A stretch of DNA of 12,435 bases from Ruminococcus sp. UBA7014 (GTDB lineage: Bacteria; Bacillota; Clostridia; Oscillospirales; Ruminococcaceae), in contig DJXC01000183.1 in NCBI GenBank assembly GCA_002449575.1, positions 1 to 12,435 of the forward strand, in the 5' to 3' direction. Every line of letters begins with the position of its first letter. Position 1 is the stretch's first letter. Of the stretch, positions 1-7,134 are shown one piece after another. The position numbers and the translations under genes were made by a program. The notes under the pieces were generated by a model that was given only the letters and a program-made list of their open reading frames with translations, made no database searches and had not been told where the DNA came from.

Positions 1-1
1 A

Positions 2-250
2 AATTTAAACGACCTGGAACAGGTAGCTGGCGGCAGCGGCAAAGCTGAATTAACTACTTATACTATCAAGAGTGGCGATACACTCACCAGCATTGCAAGA
101 AAATACAAGACAACTGCCAGCAAGCTTTTTGATTTAAACAGCAAGATAATTATTACAGAAGCAAACAAGCGTGGCGTGGTATGCAATAATGTAAATGATT
201 ATGCAAATCACATCTGGCCCGGTACAATCCTGTATGTTCCGAATGTTTAA
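2..250 (+). CDS. LysM-domain protein with double-glycine leader-like N-terminus (5' partial)
   Basis: This is the 3' end of a gene cut by the window edge; 82 codons remain before TAA. The visible protein starts with NLNDLEQVAGG, which has the spacing of a double-glycine leader end (L..-L-E-x-V-x-G-G) as in Nif11-type and class II bacteriocin precursors. After about eight residues comes a LysM domain: TYTIKSGDTLTSIARKY, then TTASKLFDLNSKI, and the closing IWPGTILYVPN at the C-terminus. LysM domains bind N-acetylglucosamine in peptidoglycan or chitin. The stretch between the LNSKI strand and the closing motif is about 15 residues longer than in the minimal LysM. The order suggests a small exported wall-binding protein whose leader is cut after GG, perhaps by a C39-peptidase ABC transporter, but none is visible here. 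LysM identity is firm; the leader reading is inference because the N-terminus is missing. Confidence 0.85.
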   Translation, partial: NLNDLEQVAGGSGKAELTTYTIKSGDTLTSIARKYKTTASKLFDLNSKIIITEANKRGVVCNNVNDYANHIWPGTILYVPNV

Positions 251-259
251 TTAAACATA

Positions 260-301
260 AAATTTCCCCTGGCTTTTTCAGCCAGGGGAAATTTATTTTT
301 T
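260..301 (+). terminator. Rho-independent terminator, probably bidirectional
   Basis: A perfect 15-bp inverted repeat (260-274 with 280-294) around a TTTTC loop is followed by ATTTTTT on the + strand, so it ends the LysM gene 10 bases after its stop. On the - strand the hairpin overlaps the stop codon of the permease gene and is followed by TTTTATGTTT, so it probably ends that operon too. Confidence 0.9.
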
Positions 302-1681
302 CTGATTAATTTTCTGTATCAATCCGGAAATCGCATTTCCGGCGTTTTTAATTGCATTTTTTAAATTTTTTTCAAGCCGGTTCTGCTTTTCTGTGCTGTA
401 AGGGTCATTAGGAGAAAATTCATTCGGCAGACTGGAATCAACCGGGTCAATGCCGAATTCTTCCGCCATGCCTTTGGAACGGACTTTATCATCTGTCCAT
501 TCCCGGACAATTTCATAAACAAATGCCACTACCGGAGGTCCTAGAATAAAACCCGGTACGCCAAGTATACTGCTTCCCAGCAGAACTGCTGTAATCGACC
601 AGAACGGACGTAGCCCGATAGAACCACCCACCATGCGAGGGTCAAGATAATTCGCATCAAACTGCTGAAGGACAACTATCAGAACCGCATAGGGAATCAC
701 CATACGGGGATTATCAAACAAAACCAGTACCGCAGTAATCACACCGCCGACAATAGGACCGAAAAATGGTACTACATTTGTCACCCCCACAATCACGGCT
801 AACAGCACCGGATACGGAAAATTAAACCATGACAGCAGATTCAGGATTGTCAGCAGACAAAAACAGATAATCCCAATAAGCATAGAATCAACCATCTTTC
901 CACGAATTGCCGCACTGAATTTGCTGTTGCCCCTGCCAAGAGCCCGGCGCATCTTGAAAGCTGTTTCCTTTGAAAAAATACTGTATGTGATTTTTTTAAC
1001 CTGTCTTTGCAGTTTTTCCTTGTCAATCGTGATATACATAGAAAGAATCAGTCCGATTACCAAGTTATAAATCACAGAAAATACACTTTTTCCTATTGTA
1101 TAGAAATAATTGATAATATGATTTGCCTGAGAAGGCAAATCCGACATCAGCCATTTTTCAGCAGACTGAAAAATTTTCAGTGCAGCATCATTAGCATATT
1201 TTCCAAAAGTAGTATTATTGTCAAACAGCCCCCGTGTCCTGAGGGTTTCAGCGAGATTTTCCATCTGTGACGGAAGTGCCTGAATAATGCCCTGCACACT
1301 GCTTGTAATCTGCGGTACAATCAGCAGCAGCAGCAAAGCAATAATAACAATAGCAGAAATTACCATCAGAATGGCAGAAGCCACATGCAGGTTTTTAGCC
1401 GTTTTCTGCTTGTCCTTGCTTTTGGGAAGCCGCCACTGCCTGAGATTGCGTTCCCAGAAACTTGCAATCGGTTCAAGCAGATAAGCAAGAATTAATCCCC
1501 AAATAACCGGACTGATACCTTTCAGGATATTCAGGAAAAATCCGGAAATATTTCCCAGATACTGAATCAGATAATAAAACAGAATCGCCGCTGCAATAAT
1601 CAGAAACGTCCAGACAAATCTGGAGAATTGTTCCATAAATACAGACTTTCCGGAAGATTCTTCCCGTTCATTTTCTGGCAT
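293..1681 (-). CDS. AI-2E family transporter (PerM/YtvI-like permease)
   Basis: A 462-residue integral membrane protein of the AI-2E transporter family (PF01594). Members include TqsA-type autoinducer exporters and Na+/H+ antiporter-like permeases; the substrate cannot be read from sequence. Hydrophobic segments lie at about 23-40, 52-72, 100-123, 196-216, 263-286, 290-320, 327-341 and 360-390. Family signatures are SPVIWGLILAYLLEPI (about 57-72), GVTNVVPFFGPIVGG (about 299-313) and the GLRPFW...GVPGFILGPP block (about 356-383). A charged C-terminal tail of about 70 residues (from 392) is cytoplasmic by prediction and makes the protein longer than the usual 350-400 residues. AAGGAG lies upstream of the ATG at a normal distance. 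The gene follows ppk1 by 32 bases without a terminator, so the two are probably co-transcribed. Confidence 0.9.
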   Translation of the reverse strand: MPENEREESSGKSVFMEQFSRFVWTFLIIAAAILFYYLIQYLGNISGFFLNILKGISPVIWGLILAYLLEPIASFWERNLRQWRLPKSKDKQKTAKNLHVASAILMVISAIVIIALLLLLIVPQITSSVQGIIQALPSQMENLAETLRTRGLFDNNTTFGKYANDAALKIFQSAEKWLMSDLPSQANHIINYFYTIGKSVFSVIYNLVIGLILSMYITIDKEKLQRQVKKITYSIFSKETAFKMRRALGRGNSKFSAAIRGKMVDSMLIGIICFCLLTILNLLSWFNFPYPVLLAVIVGVTNVVPFFGPIVGGVITAVLVLFDNPRMVIPYAVLIVVLQQFDANYLDPRMVGGSIGLRPFWSITAVLLGSSILGVPGFILGPPVVAFVYEIVREWTDDKVRSKGMAEEFGIDPVDSSLPNEFSPNDPYSTEKQNRLEKNLKNAIKNAGNAISGLIQKINQKK

Positions 1682-1713
1682 AAACTGTCTCCTTTCTTAA
1701 TACAGGAAAAATT

Positions 1714-3762
1714 TCAGGACTGTCCGGCATTAGCAGCAGCATTCCGGCACTGAATCTCCTGTGCATTAATAGCTTCATCTTCGTCAAGTACAGTGTCACA
1801 GTGCCGGAATGAGCCATCCGGCTGCCCGATTCGTGCCTTAACATTGTCAGAAAGGCATAATTTTACAAGTCTGACCGCCTGTTCCCGGAGTTTCTTGTCA
1901 AGCAGAGGCGCAGAAACCTCTACACGGTGAACAGTGTTTCTTGTCATGAAATCGGCGGAACTGATATAGACTTTGCGGCGTTCTTCCGTACCAGAAATAT
2001 AAATTCTGCTATGTTCAAGAAAGCGTCCTACAATGCTGACAATTTTAATATTTTCTGTATAGCCGGGAATGCCGGGTTTCAGGCAGCAGATACCACGGAC
2101 AACGAGTTCAACTGTGACACCTGCCTGAGAAGCTTCAGCAAGTTTATCCATTATCTGCTTGTCGCTGATGGAATTAATTTTTGCAGCAAAATAAGCCTCT
2201 TCGCCGTTTCTGGCATGAGCAATTTCTTCATCAAGCATCCGGATAATTTCTGATTTCAGGCAGAGGGGTGCAACAAGGAGTTGTTTTGTCTGTTCGACAA
2301 GACTATCCGTGGAAAGCGCATCGAATACATGGCGGGCATCTTCGGCGATTTCAGGATTAGCAGTCATCAGGGACAAATCCGTATAAATACGGGAAGTTTT
2401 TTCGTTATAGTTGCCTGTTCCGACCTGTACGAAATATTCTGCGCCGTTTTCGTTTTTTCTGGTGATTAATAATAATTTAGAGTGTACTTTCATATTATGA
2501 GGTCCATAAATAACTGTGCATCCTGCATCAAGCAGACGCTCAGCCCAGTGGATATTATTTTCCTCGTCAAATCTGGCACGGAGTTCAACCAGTACAAGCA
2601 CCTCTTTTCCGTTTTCGGCAGCCTGACAAAGAGAATCAATCACACGGCTGTTGGAAGCGAGCCGATAAAGTGTAATTTTAATAGAAGCGACATCCGGGTC
2701 AAGTGCAGCTTCGTCAAGCAGTCTTAAAAATGGTGAAATGGATTCATAGGGATAAGATAATAAAATGTCATGTTTGGCAATCTGTGACATCATATCTTGT
2801 TTGGGAGAAATATCTGCTCTGAGCTGAGGTTTCTGCGGCGGAAATCTCAGTTCTGGTTCGGAAGTGAAATCACCAAGCTGGTAGACAAATGACAAATCCA
2901 GCGGCGTTTGTTCCAGAAACAGTTGCTTCCGGGATAATTTTAATTTTTTCAGCAGATATTCTGTTGCTTCTTCGTCAAGCATACTGTTCATCTGGAGGCG
3001 GACAGCGTTCTGTTTATTGCGCTTGCGAATAAGTTCTTTCATAGTATCACGGAAATCTGTATTTTCATCCGGAGCGGAACTTTCAAAACTGATAGAACCG
3101 CTTCTTGTGACACGAATCACAGCGGCATCCAGAACTTTTTCATTTTTGAAAAGCTGCGGTGCAAAATGCAGAATTAAATCTTCGAGCAGCATAAATCTTC
3201 CGGATTTGCCAAGACGAATGATTCTGTCCGAAACGCCTGCCGGGACAATGCCCATCCGGACACCGGATTTTGAAGCAAGATGCACAGCAATATAAACTGC
3301 CTTATTTTTGAGGAACGGAAAAGGCTGCCGCTTATCCAGTACAATCGGAGAAAGCAGCATTTTGACTTCTCTCTTGAAATACTGTTCCAGAAAAATTTTT
3401 TCTTCCGGAAGTGCATCCGAAAAAGTGACATGGACAATACCGAATTCTTTCAGTTTGTCCATTGTATTATAATAAGCTCTGTCTTTGCGTGGCAGAAGAT
3501 TCTGAATTTCGGCAAGCATTGCTTTCAGTTGCTGTTTCGGCTTCATGCCGGAGCGAGAATCTTTCTTCTGCGGTTCGCTTTCCATTCTGTCAAGCATTGT
3601 ACCGACACGCACCTGTACAAATTCGTCCAGATTACTTTGATAAATAGCAGAAAAACTAAGCTGTTCCAGCAGAGGAACATTGCTATCTTCGGCTTCTTCA
3701 AGTACACGTTCATTAAATTTTATCCATGACAGTTCACGATTCATATAGTAGGGCTGAATCAT
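1714..3762 (-). CDS. ppk1: Polyphosphate kinase 1
   Basis: 682 residues, the usual length for PPK1, which reversibly transfers the gamma phosphate of ATP onto polyphosphate at the cytoplasmic face. The N-terminal domain opens with NRELSWIKFNERVLEEA (8-24). The head domain follows, then two phospholipase-D-like catalytic domains. Key motifs are KITLYRLA (362-369), ELRARFDEENN (393-403), and YGPHNMKVHSK (419-429), where His427 corresponds to the phosphorylated His435 of the E. coli enzyme. A second conserved histidine lies in EHSRIYISG (His584, the E. coli His592 equivalent). GTGNYNEKTSRIYTD (448-462) is also conserved. The polar C-terminal tail after about 640 is variable. GGAGG sits 9 bases before ATG. 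The gene heads a unit with the AI-2E permease and has its own extended -10 promoter. Nothing needed for catalysis appears to be missing. Confidence 0.97.
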   Translation of the reverse strand: MIQPYYMNRELSWIKFNERVLEEAEDSNVPLLEQLSFSAIYQSNLDEFVQVRVGTMLDRMESEPQKKDSRSGMKPKQQLKAMLAEIQNLLPRKDRAYYNTMDKLKEFGIVHVTFSDALPEEKIFLEQYFKREVKMLLSPIVLDKRQPFPFLKNKAVYIAVHLASKSGVRMGIVPAGVSDRIIRLGKSGRFMLLEDLILHFAPQLFKNEKVLDAAVIRVTRSGSISFESSAPDENTDFRDTMKELIRKRNKQNAVRLQMNSMLDEEATEYLLKKLKLSRKQLFLEQTPLDLSFVYQLGDFTSEPELRFPPQKPQLRADISPKQDMMSQIAKHDILLSYPYESISPFLRLLDEAALDPDVASIKITLYRLASNSRVIDSLCQAAENGKEVLVLVELRARFDEENNIHWAERLLDAGCTVIYGPHNMKVHSKLLLITRKNENGAEYFVQVGTGNYNEKTSRIYTDLSLMTANPEIAEDARHVFDALSTDSLVEQTKQLLVAPLCLKSEIIRMLDEEIAHARNGEEAYFAAKINSISDKQIMDKLAEASQAGVTVELVVRGICCLKPGIPGYTENIKIVSIVGRFLEHSRIYISGTEERRKVYISSADFMTRNTVHRVEVSAPLLDKKLREQAVRLVKLCLSDNVKARIGQPDGSFRHCDTVLDEDEAINAQEIQCRNAAANAGQS

Positions 3763-3805
3763 AAGTAAATACCTCCATTCTGAATTTCAGATTATGATTA
3801 GTTTT

Positions 3806-3835
3806 ATTATAACACAAAATTTTGAAAAATGGAAT
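3806..3835 (-). promoter_or_regulatory. Extended -10 sigma-A promoter of ppk1
   Basis: Read on the - strand, TGT-TATAAT occupies 3814-3806, a perfect -10 hexamer with the TGn extension. The -35 region 17 bases upstream is poor (TTCCAT), as is common for extended -10 promoters. The start would lie near 3799, giving a leader of about 37 bases before the ppk1 ATG at 3762. Confidence 0.7.
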
Positions 3836-3873
3836 AGTTTTCACATAGTTTTTCTGAATTTTTTATTTTTATA

Positions 3874-3905
3874 ATAAAAAAGCCCCTGTGCAGAACACAA
3901 GGGCG
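3874..3905 (-). terminator. Terminator of the paaK-ior-ACT operon
   Basis: On the - strand a 9-bp stem (3904-3896 with 3890-3882, one G-U pair in RNA, loop of 5) is followed directly by a run of six T (3881-3876). It lies 15 bases beyond the stop of the ACT gene and separates this operon from ppk1. Confidence 0.85.
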
Positions 3906-3919
3906 AAACAGCGATATTT

Positions 3920-4348
3920 TCAGACAACAGTCTGCAAATCCGAAACGAGTCTGACACCGGCAGAGGTCAGAATTTCGGCTGCTTTTTTCTCATCATCCAC
4001 ATGCATGACAATATAAGCATCCTTGCCGATAACAGTAATACAGGCATAGAGATAATCAATATTAACCTGTGCTTCGGCGAGCAGTTTTGTCACAGCACTC
4101 AGACCGCCGGGCGCATCGTTCATGGCAATGCAGAGTACTTTGGTGATAGTGGACATAAAGCCTTTGGCTTTCAGAGCCTTCTGTGCCTTATCACAGTCGC
4201 TGACAATCATCCGGACAATGCCGAAATCTTTGGTATCTGCCAGAGACATGGCACGAATATCAATTCCGTTTTCCTTAAGTTCTTCGGTCACTTTCACGAG
4301 CTGACCGGGTTTGTTCTCCATAAAGATAGAGAGCTGATTTGCTGTCAT
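3920..4348 (-). CDS. Tandem ACT-domain protein
   Basis: A 142-residue protein made of two ACT domains and little else. ACT1 is about residues 3-68 (QLSIFMENKPGQLVKVTEEL, then NGIDIRAMSLAD). ACT2 is about 70-138 (CIAMNDAPGGLSAVTKLLAE, then VNIDYLYACI). The PGQL and PGGL loops are the classical turns where ACT dimers bind amino acids. There is no catalytic or DNA-binding domain, so it is a stand-alone ligand sensor, probably acting on a partner protein. It is the last gene of the paaK-iorA-iorB operon, 27 bases after iorB and preceded by GGAGG. Placement with arylpyruvate oxidoreductase and aryl-CoA ligase suggests an aromatic amino acid ligand; that is inference. Domain assignment is firm. Confidence 0.93.
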   Translation of the reverse strand: MTANQLSIFMENKPGQLVKVTEELKENGIDIRAMSLADTKDFGIVRMIVSDCDKAQKALKAKGFMSTITKVLCIAMNDAPGGLSAVTKLLAEAQVNIDYLYACITVIGKDAYIVMHVDDEKKAAEILTSAGVRLVSDLQTVV

Positions 4349-4375
4349 GAGAATTCCTCCTTCAAATAAAATATT

Positions 4376-4954
4376 TTATGCCGAGAATTCATATCCCAGC
4401 TTGAAAGCCTTTTTATTGAGTTCCACGAACTTCGGCTTGACGGTCTGTTCAAGGGCTTCCATCCATTTATCATAGTCGATATGGAAGTGCTTTGCAAGCT
4501 GCCCCATCAGGACAATATTGACAGCTTTGGAAGAGCCTGCTTCTTCAGCAAGGCTAAGTGCATCCATTGCTTCAATCTGAACGTCCTTTGCTGTGAGTTC
4601 ATCCAGAATATGTTCCGGATATTCTGCTGCGCCTGTGATAACGGGCATAGGGTCGATTCTCTGTGTGTTTGTGATGATGATTCCGCCTTTTTTCAGCAGA
4701 TGTGCATATCTTGCCGCTTCAATTCTTTCGAATGAAATAATATAATCTGCTTCACCGGACTGTACCACCGGAGAATATACCTTGTCGCCATATCTGACAT
4801 AAGTAATGACTGAGCCGCCACGCTGACTCATTCCGTGAACTTCAGAAACTTTAATGTCATAACCTTCGTTGACGAGGACACGTCCTAACAGTTTGCTGGC
4901 GAGCAGAGAACCCTGACCGCCGACACCGGCAATGACAACGCCTTTTGTATTCAT
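4376..4954 (-). CDS. iorB: Indolepyruvate oxidoreductase subunit beta
   Basis: 192 residues, full length for the gamma-domain (POR_N/PF01558-like) beta subunit of indolepyruvate:ferredoxin oxidoreductase. With IorA it carries out arylpyruvate + CoA + oxidised ferredoxin to arylacetyl-CoA + CO2 + reduced ferredoxin, reversibly, in the cytoplasm. The glycine-rich start VVIAGVGGQGSLLASKLLG (6-24) and the block EVHGMSQRGGSVITYVRYG (38-56) are hallmarks of the family. GGAGG lies 9 bases before ATG. The start overlaps the stop of the upstream cysteine-rich gene by 4 bases (ATGA), so translation is probably coupled. In most ior operons iorA and iorB are neighbours; here a small gene separates them. 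Confidence 0.95.
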   Translation of the reverse strand: MNTKGVVIAGVGGQGSLLASKLLGRVLVNEGYDIKVSEVHGMSQRGGSVITYVRYGDKVYSPVVQSGEADYIISFERIEAARYAHLLKKGGIIITNTQRIDPMPVITGAAEYPEHILDELTAKDVQIEAMDALSLAEEAGSSKAVNIVLMGQLAKHFHIDYDKWMEALEQTVKPKFVELNKKAFKLGYEFSA

Positions 4955-5358
4955 GAAAAAATTCCTCCTGATTCATTATTAAAAATATATTTTTCTGCCG
5001 ATTCGGCTGCATTTCTGACACAGTCATCACAGGAACAAAGCATAGTACCTGTTTCGATGCCTTTCAGGTCTTTGCAGATGGAAGCACCGCATTTCTGAGT
5101 AAAATCCTGATGAATCTGTTTTGCTGTGCTTAATACAGGTCTGCCCTGAAACTGTTTCAGACCGAGAAGCATTTCCGCACCGCACAGTGCGCCGCAAGTA
5201 CCTTCCATACAGCCCATACCTGCACCGAATGCTGCGCCCATCTGCCGGAGCAGTTCCGGTGACATATCGAGTTCTTCCGCAAATGCAAGCAGAACTGCCT
5301 GACAACAGTTATTTCCGTTATGCTTATAATATACAGCAAGTTCTTTTTTATCCATCAT
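4951..5358 (-). CDS. C_GCAxxG_C_C family cysteine-rich protein, putative redox-active
   Basis: 135 residues with ten cysteines (18, 19, 50, 55, 59, 90, 95, 108, 110, 113). The core GAGMGCMEGTCGALCGAEML (45-64), the N-terminal NNCCQAVLLAF (16-26) and the C-terminal CSCDDCV (108-114) fit the C_GCAxxG_C_C family (PF09719), a group of presumed redox or metal-binding proteins without an established reaction. It begins 3 bases after the iorA stop and overlaps the iorB start by 4 bases, so it is embedded between the two oxidoreductase subunits. Two ATG codons are in tandem (5358 and 5355); the first is used here, with GGGG inside the iorA 3' end as a modest ribosome site. It could deliver or protect Fe-S clusters, pass electrons, or be a third subunit; these are inferences. 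Confidence 0.9.
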   Translation of the reverse strand: MMDKKELAVYYKHNGNNCCQAVLLAFAEELDMSPELLRQMGAAFGAGMGCMEGTCGALCGAEMLLGLKQFQGRPVLSTAKQIHQDFTQKCGASICKDLKGIETGTMLCSCDDCVRNAAESAEKYIFNNESGGIFS

Positions 5359-5361
5359 GAT

Positions 5362-7098
5362 TTATTCCCCATCATGGATAGCATCGAACGGGCAGAGCTG
5401 TTCACAGACACCGCAGCCAACACAGAGTGTATTATCAATTGCAGCTTTGCCATCAGTATCAACATGAACAGAAGGACAGCCGAGTTTCATGCAGCGTTTA
5501 CAGCTTCTGCACTTGTCTTTATTGACAACAACAGGCTTTTTCGGCTTGACATATTTTAATAATACGCAGGGACGGCGGGAAATAATCACAGAAGGTTCAT
5601 TCACAGCTAATTCTTCCTTGACAGCTTTTTCACATTCGTCAAGATTGTAGGGGTCAACGACTCTGACTCTGTTAATGCCGAGTGCATGACAGAGAGCCTC
5701 CAAATTAATTTTTGTTGCAGGGTCGCCTTTAATATTATAACCAGTAGTCGGATTCTGCTGATGTCCTGTCATGCCGGTGATGGAGTTATCCAGAATAATA
5801 ACAGTTGAATTTGAGCCGTTATAGGCAATATTGGCAAGTCCTGTCATGCCGGAATGCATAAAAGTAGAATCACCGATAACTGCAACAGATTTGTTTTCTG
5901 TTTCGCCTTTGGAGGCTTTATTATAGCCATGCAGCCCAGAGATAGAAGCACCCATGCACAAAGTAGAGTCCAGAGCGCACAGCGGAGCGGCAGAACCCAG
6001 TGTATAACAGCCAATATCTCCCAGAACTGTAATTTTATTCTTCGACAATACATAGAACATACCACGGTGAGGACATCCGGAACACATTACGGGCGGACGC
6101 ATTGGAACGGCAGTATCTGCTGTCACAGTTTCCTTTGCAGGCAGTCCGAATGCGGCTGCAATGCTTTTCTGAGAGTATTCGCCCAGAGGCGTGAACATTT
6201 CTTTTCCAATCACGTTCACGCCGATATTTTTGCAGTGATTTTCAATAATGCCGTCCAGTTCTTCAACAACATAAAGCTTGTCTACTTTCTGTGCAAAAGC
6301 TTTGATTTTCTGTACCGGCAGCGGATTCACCATACCAAGTTTCAGAATGCTGACAGCATCGCCAAATACTTCTTTTACATACTGATAACATGCACCGGAG
6401 GTAATAATACCAATCTGTGTGCCGCCGATTTCCAGACGGTTGACAGGAGCAGTTTCAGCATATTCAGTTAATTTTCTGGTACGTTCTTCCACAACAGGAT
6501 GCCGTTTGATAGCATTTGCCGGAGCCATGATATATTTTGCCGGATTTTTTTCATAAGCAGGACATTCCGGAACAACACGTTCTTCCAGTGCAACAACACT
6601 CTGGGCATGTGCAATTCTGGTACACATACGGAGCAGACAGGGCGTATCAAATTTTTCGGAAATTTCAAAAGCCAGCTTTGCAAATTCTTTACATTCAGAA
6701 GAATCAGAAGGCTCAAGCATCGGCACTTTTGCGCCAATGGCATAATGACGGGAATCCTGTTCATTCTGAGAAGAATGCATTCCGGGGTCATCTGCAACAC
6801 AGACCACAAGACCTCCGGTTACACCTGTATAAGATAATGTAAATAACGGGTCAGCCGCAACGTTCAGACCGACATGCTTCATCGCACAGGCAGCCCGGAC
6901 ACCTCGCAGAGATGCGCCGAATGCAGTTTCCATAGCCACTTTTTCATTCGGAGCCCATTCGCAGTAGATGTCATCATAAGTAGCAGCAAATTCTGTAATT
7001 TCTGTACTGGGTGTACCCGGATAGCTGGATACTACCTGAACACCAGCTTCATATAAACCTCTGGCAACAGCAGCATTGCCAATCATTAATTCTTTCAT
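5362..7098 (-). CDS. iorA: Indolepyruvate ferredoxin oxidoreductase subunit alpha
   Basis: 578 residues from the ATG at 7098. The N-terminal pyrimidine domain is clear (GNAAVARGLYEAGVQVVSSY, then PGTPSTEI; and AWAPNEKVAMETAFGASLRG-like block at about 48-67, AMKHVGLNVAADPL). The thiamine-diphosphate-binding half has CSGCPHRGMFY, DIGCYTLG, and GDSTFMHSG...LDNSITGMTGHQ. The C-terminus carries a two-cluster ferredoxin domain: Cys530, 533, 536, 541 and Cys559, 562, 565, 569, for two [4Fe-4S] centres. The enzyme decarboxylates arylpyruvates to arylacetyl-CoA with ferredoxin as acceptor, and may run in reverse. A TTG at 7116 extends the frame six codons, but it overlaps the GGAGG at 7110-7114 that serves the ATG at 7098, so the ATG is chosen. 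It lies 36 bases after paaK. Confidence 0.96.
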   Translation of the reverse strand: MKELMIGNAAVARGLYEAGVQVVSSYPGTPSTEITEFAATYDDIYCEWAPNEKVAMETAFGASLRGVRAACAMKHVGLNVAADPLFTLSYTGVTGGLVVCVADDPGMHSSQNEQDSRHYAIGAKVPMLEPSDSSECKEFAKLAFEISEKFDTPCLLRMCTRIAHAQSVVALEERVVPECPAYEKNPAKYIMAPANAIKRHPVVEERTRKLTEYAETAPVNRLEIGGTQIGIITSGACYQYVKEVFGDAVSILKLGMVNPLPVQKIKAFAQKVDKLYVVEELDGIIENHCKNIGVNVIGKEMFTPLGEYSQKSIAAAFGLPAKETVTADTAVPMRPPVMCSGCPHRGMFYVLSKNKITVLGDIGCYTLGSAAPLCALDSTLCMGASISGLHGYNKASKGETENKSVAVIGDSTFMHSGMTGLANIAYNGSNSTVIILDNSITGMTGHQQNPTTGYNIKGDPATKINLEALCHALGINRVRVVDPYNLDECEKAVKEELAVNEPSVIISRRPCVLLKYVKPKKPVVVNKDKCRSCKRCMKLGCPSVHVDTDGKAAIDNTLCVGCGVCEQLCPFDAIHDGE

Positions 7099-7109
7099 AT
7101 ATGCTAATT

Positions 7110-7114
7110 CCTCC
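7110..7114 (-). promoter_or_regulatory. Shine-Dalgarno site deciding the iorA start
   Basis: GGAGG on the - strand lies 11 bases before the ATG at 7098. It is inside the would-be N-terminal extension that begins at TTG 7116, which argues against that longer start. Confidence 0.8.
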
Positions 7115-7134
7115 AAAAATATGTTATCATCTCA

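Noticed and set aside
5854..6471. 205-codon plus-strand frame inside iorA
   Set aside because: iorA is firmly identified on the other strand; this frame has a Cys/His/Arg-rich composition typical of antisense shadows and no promoter or ribosome site.
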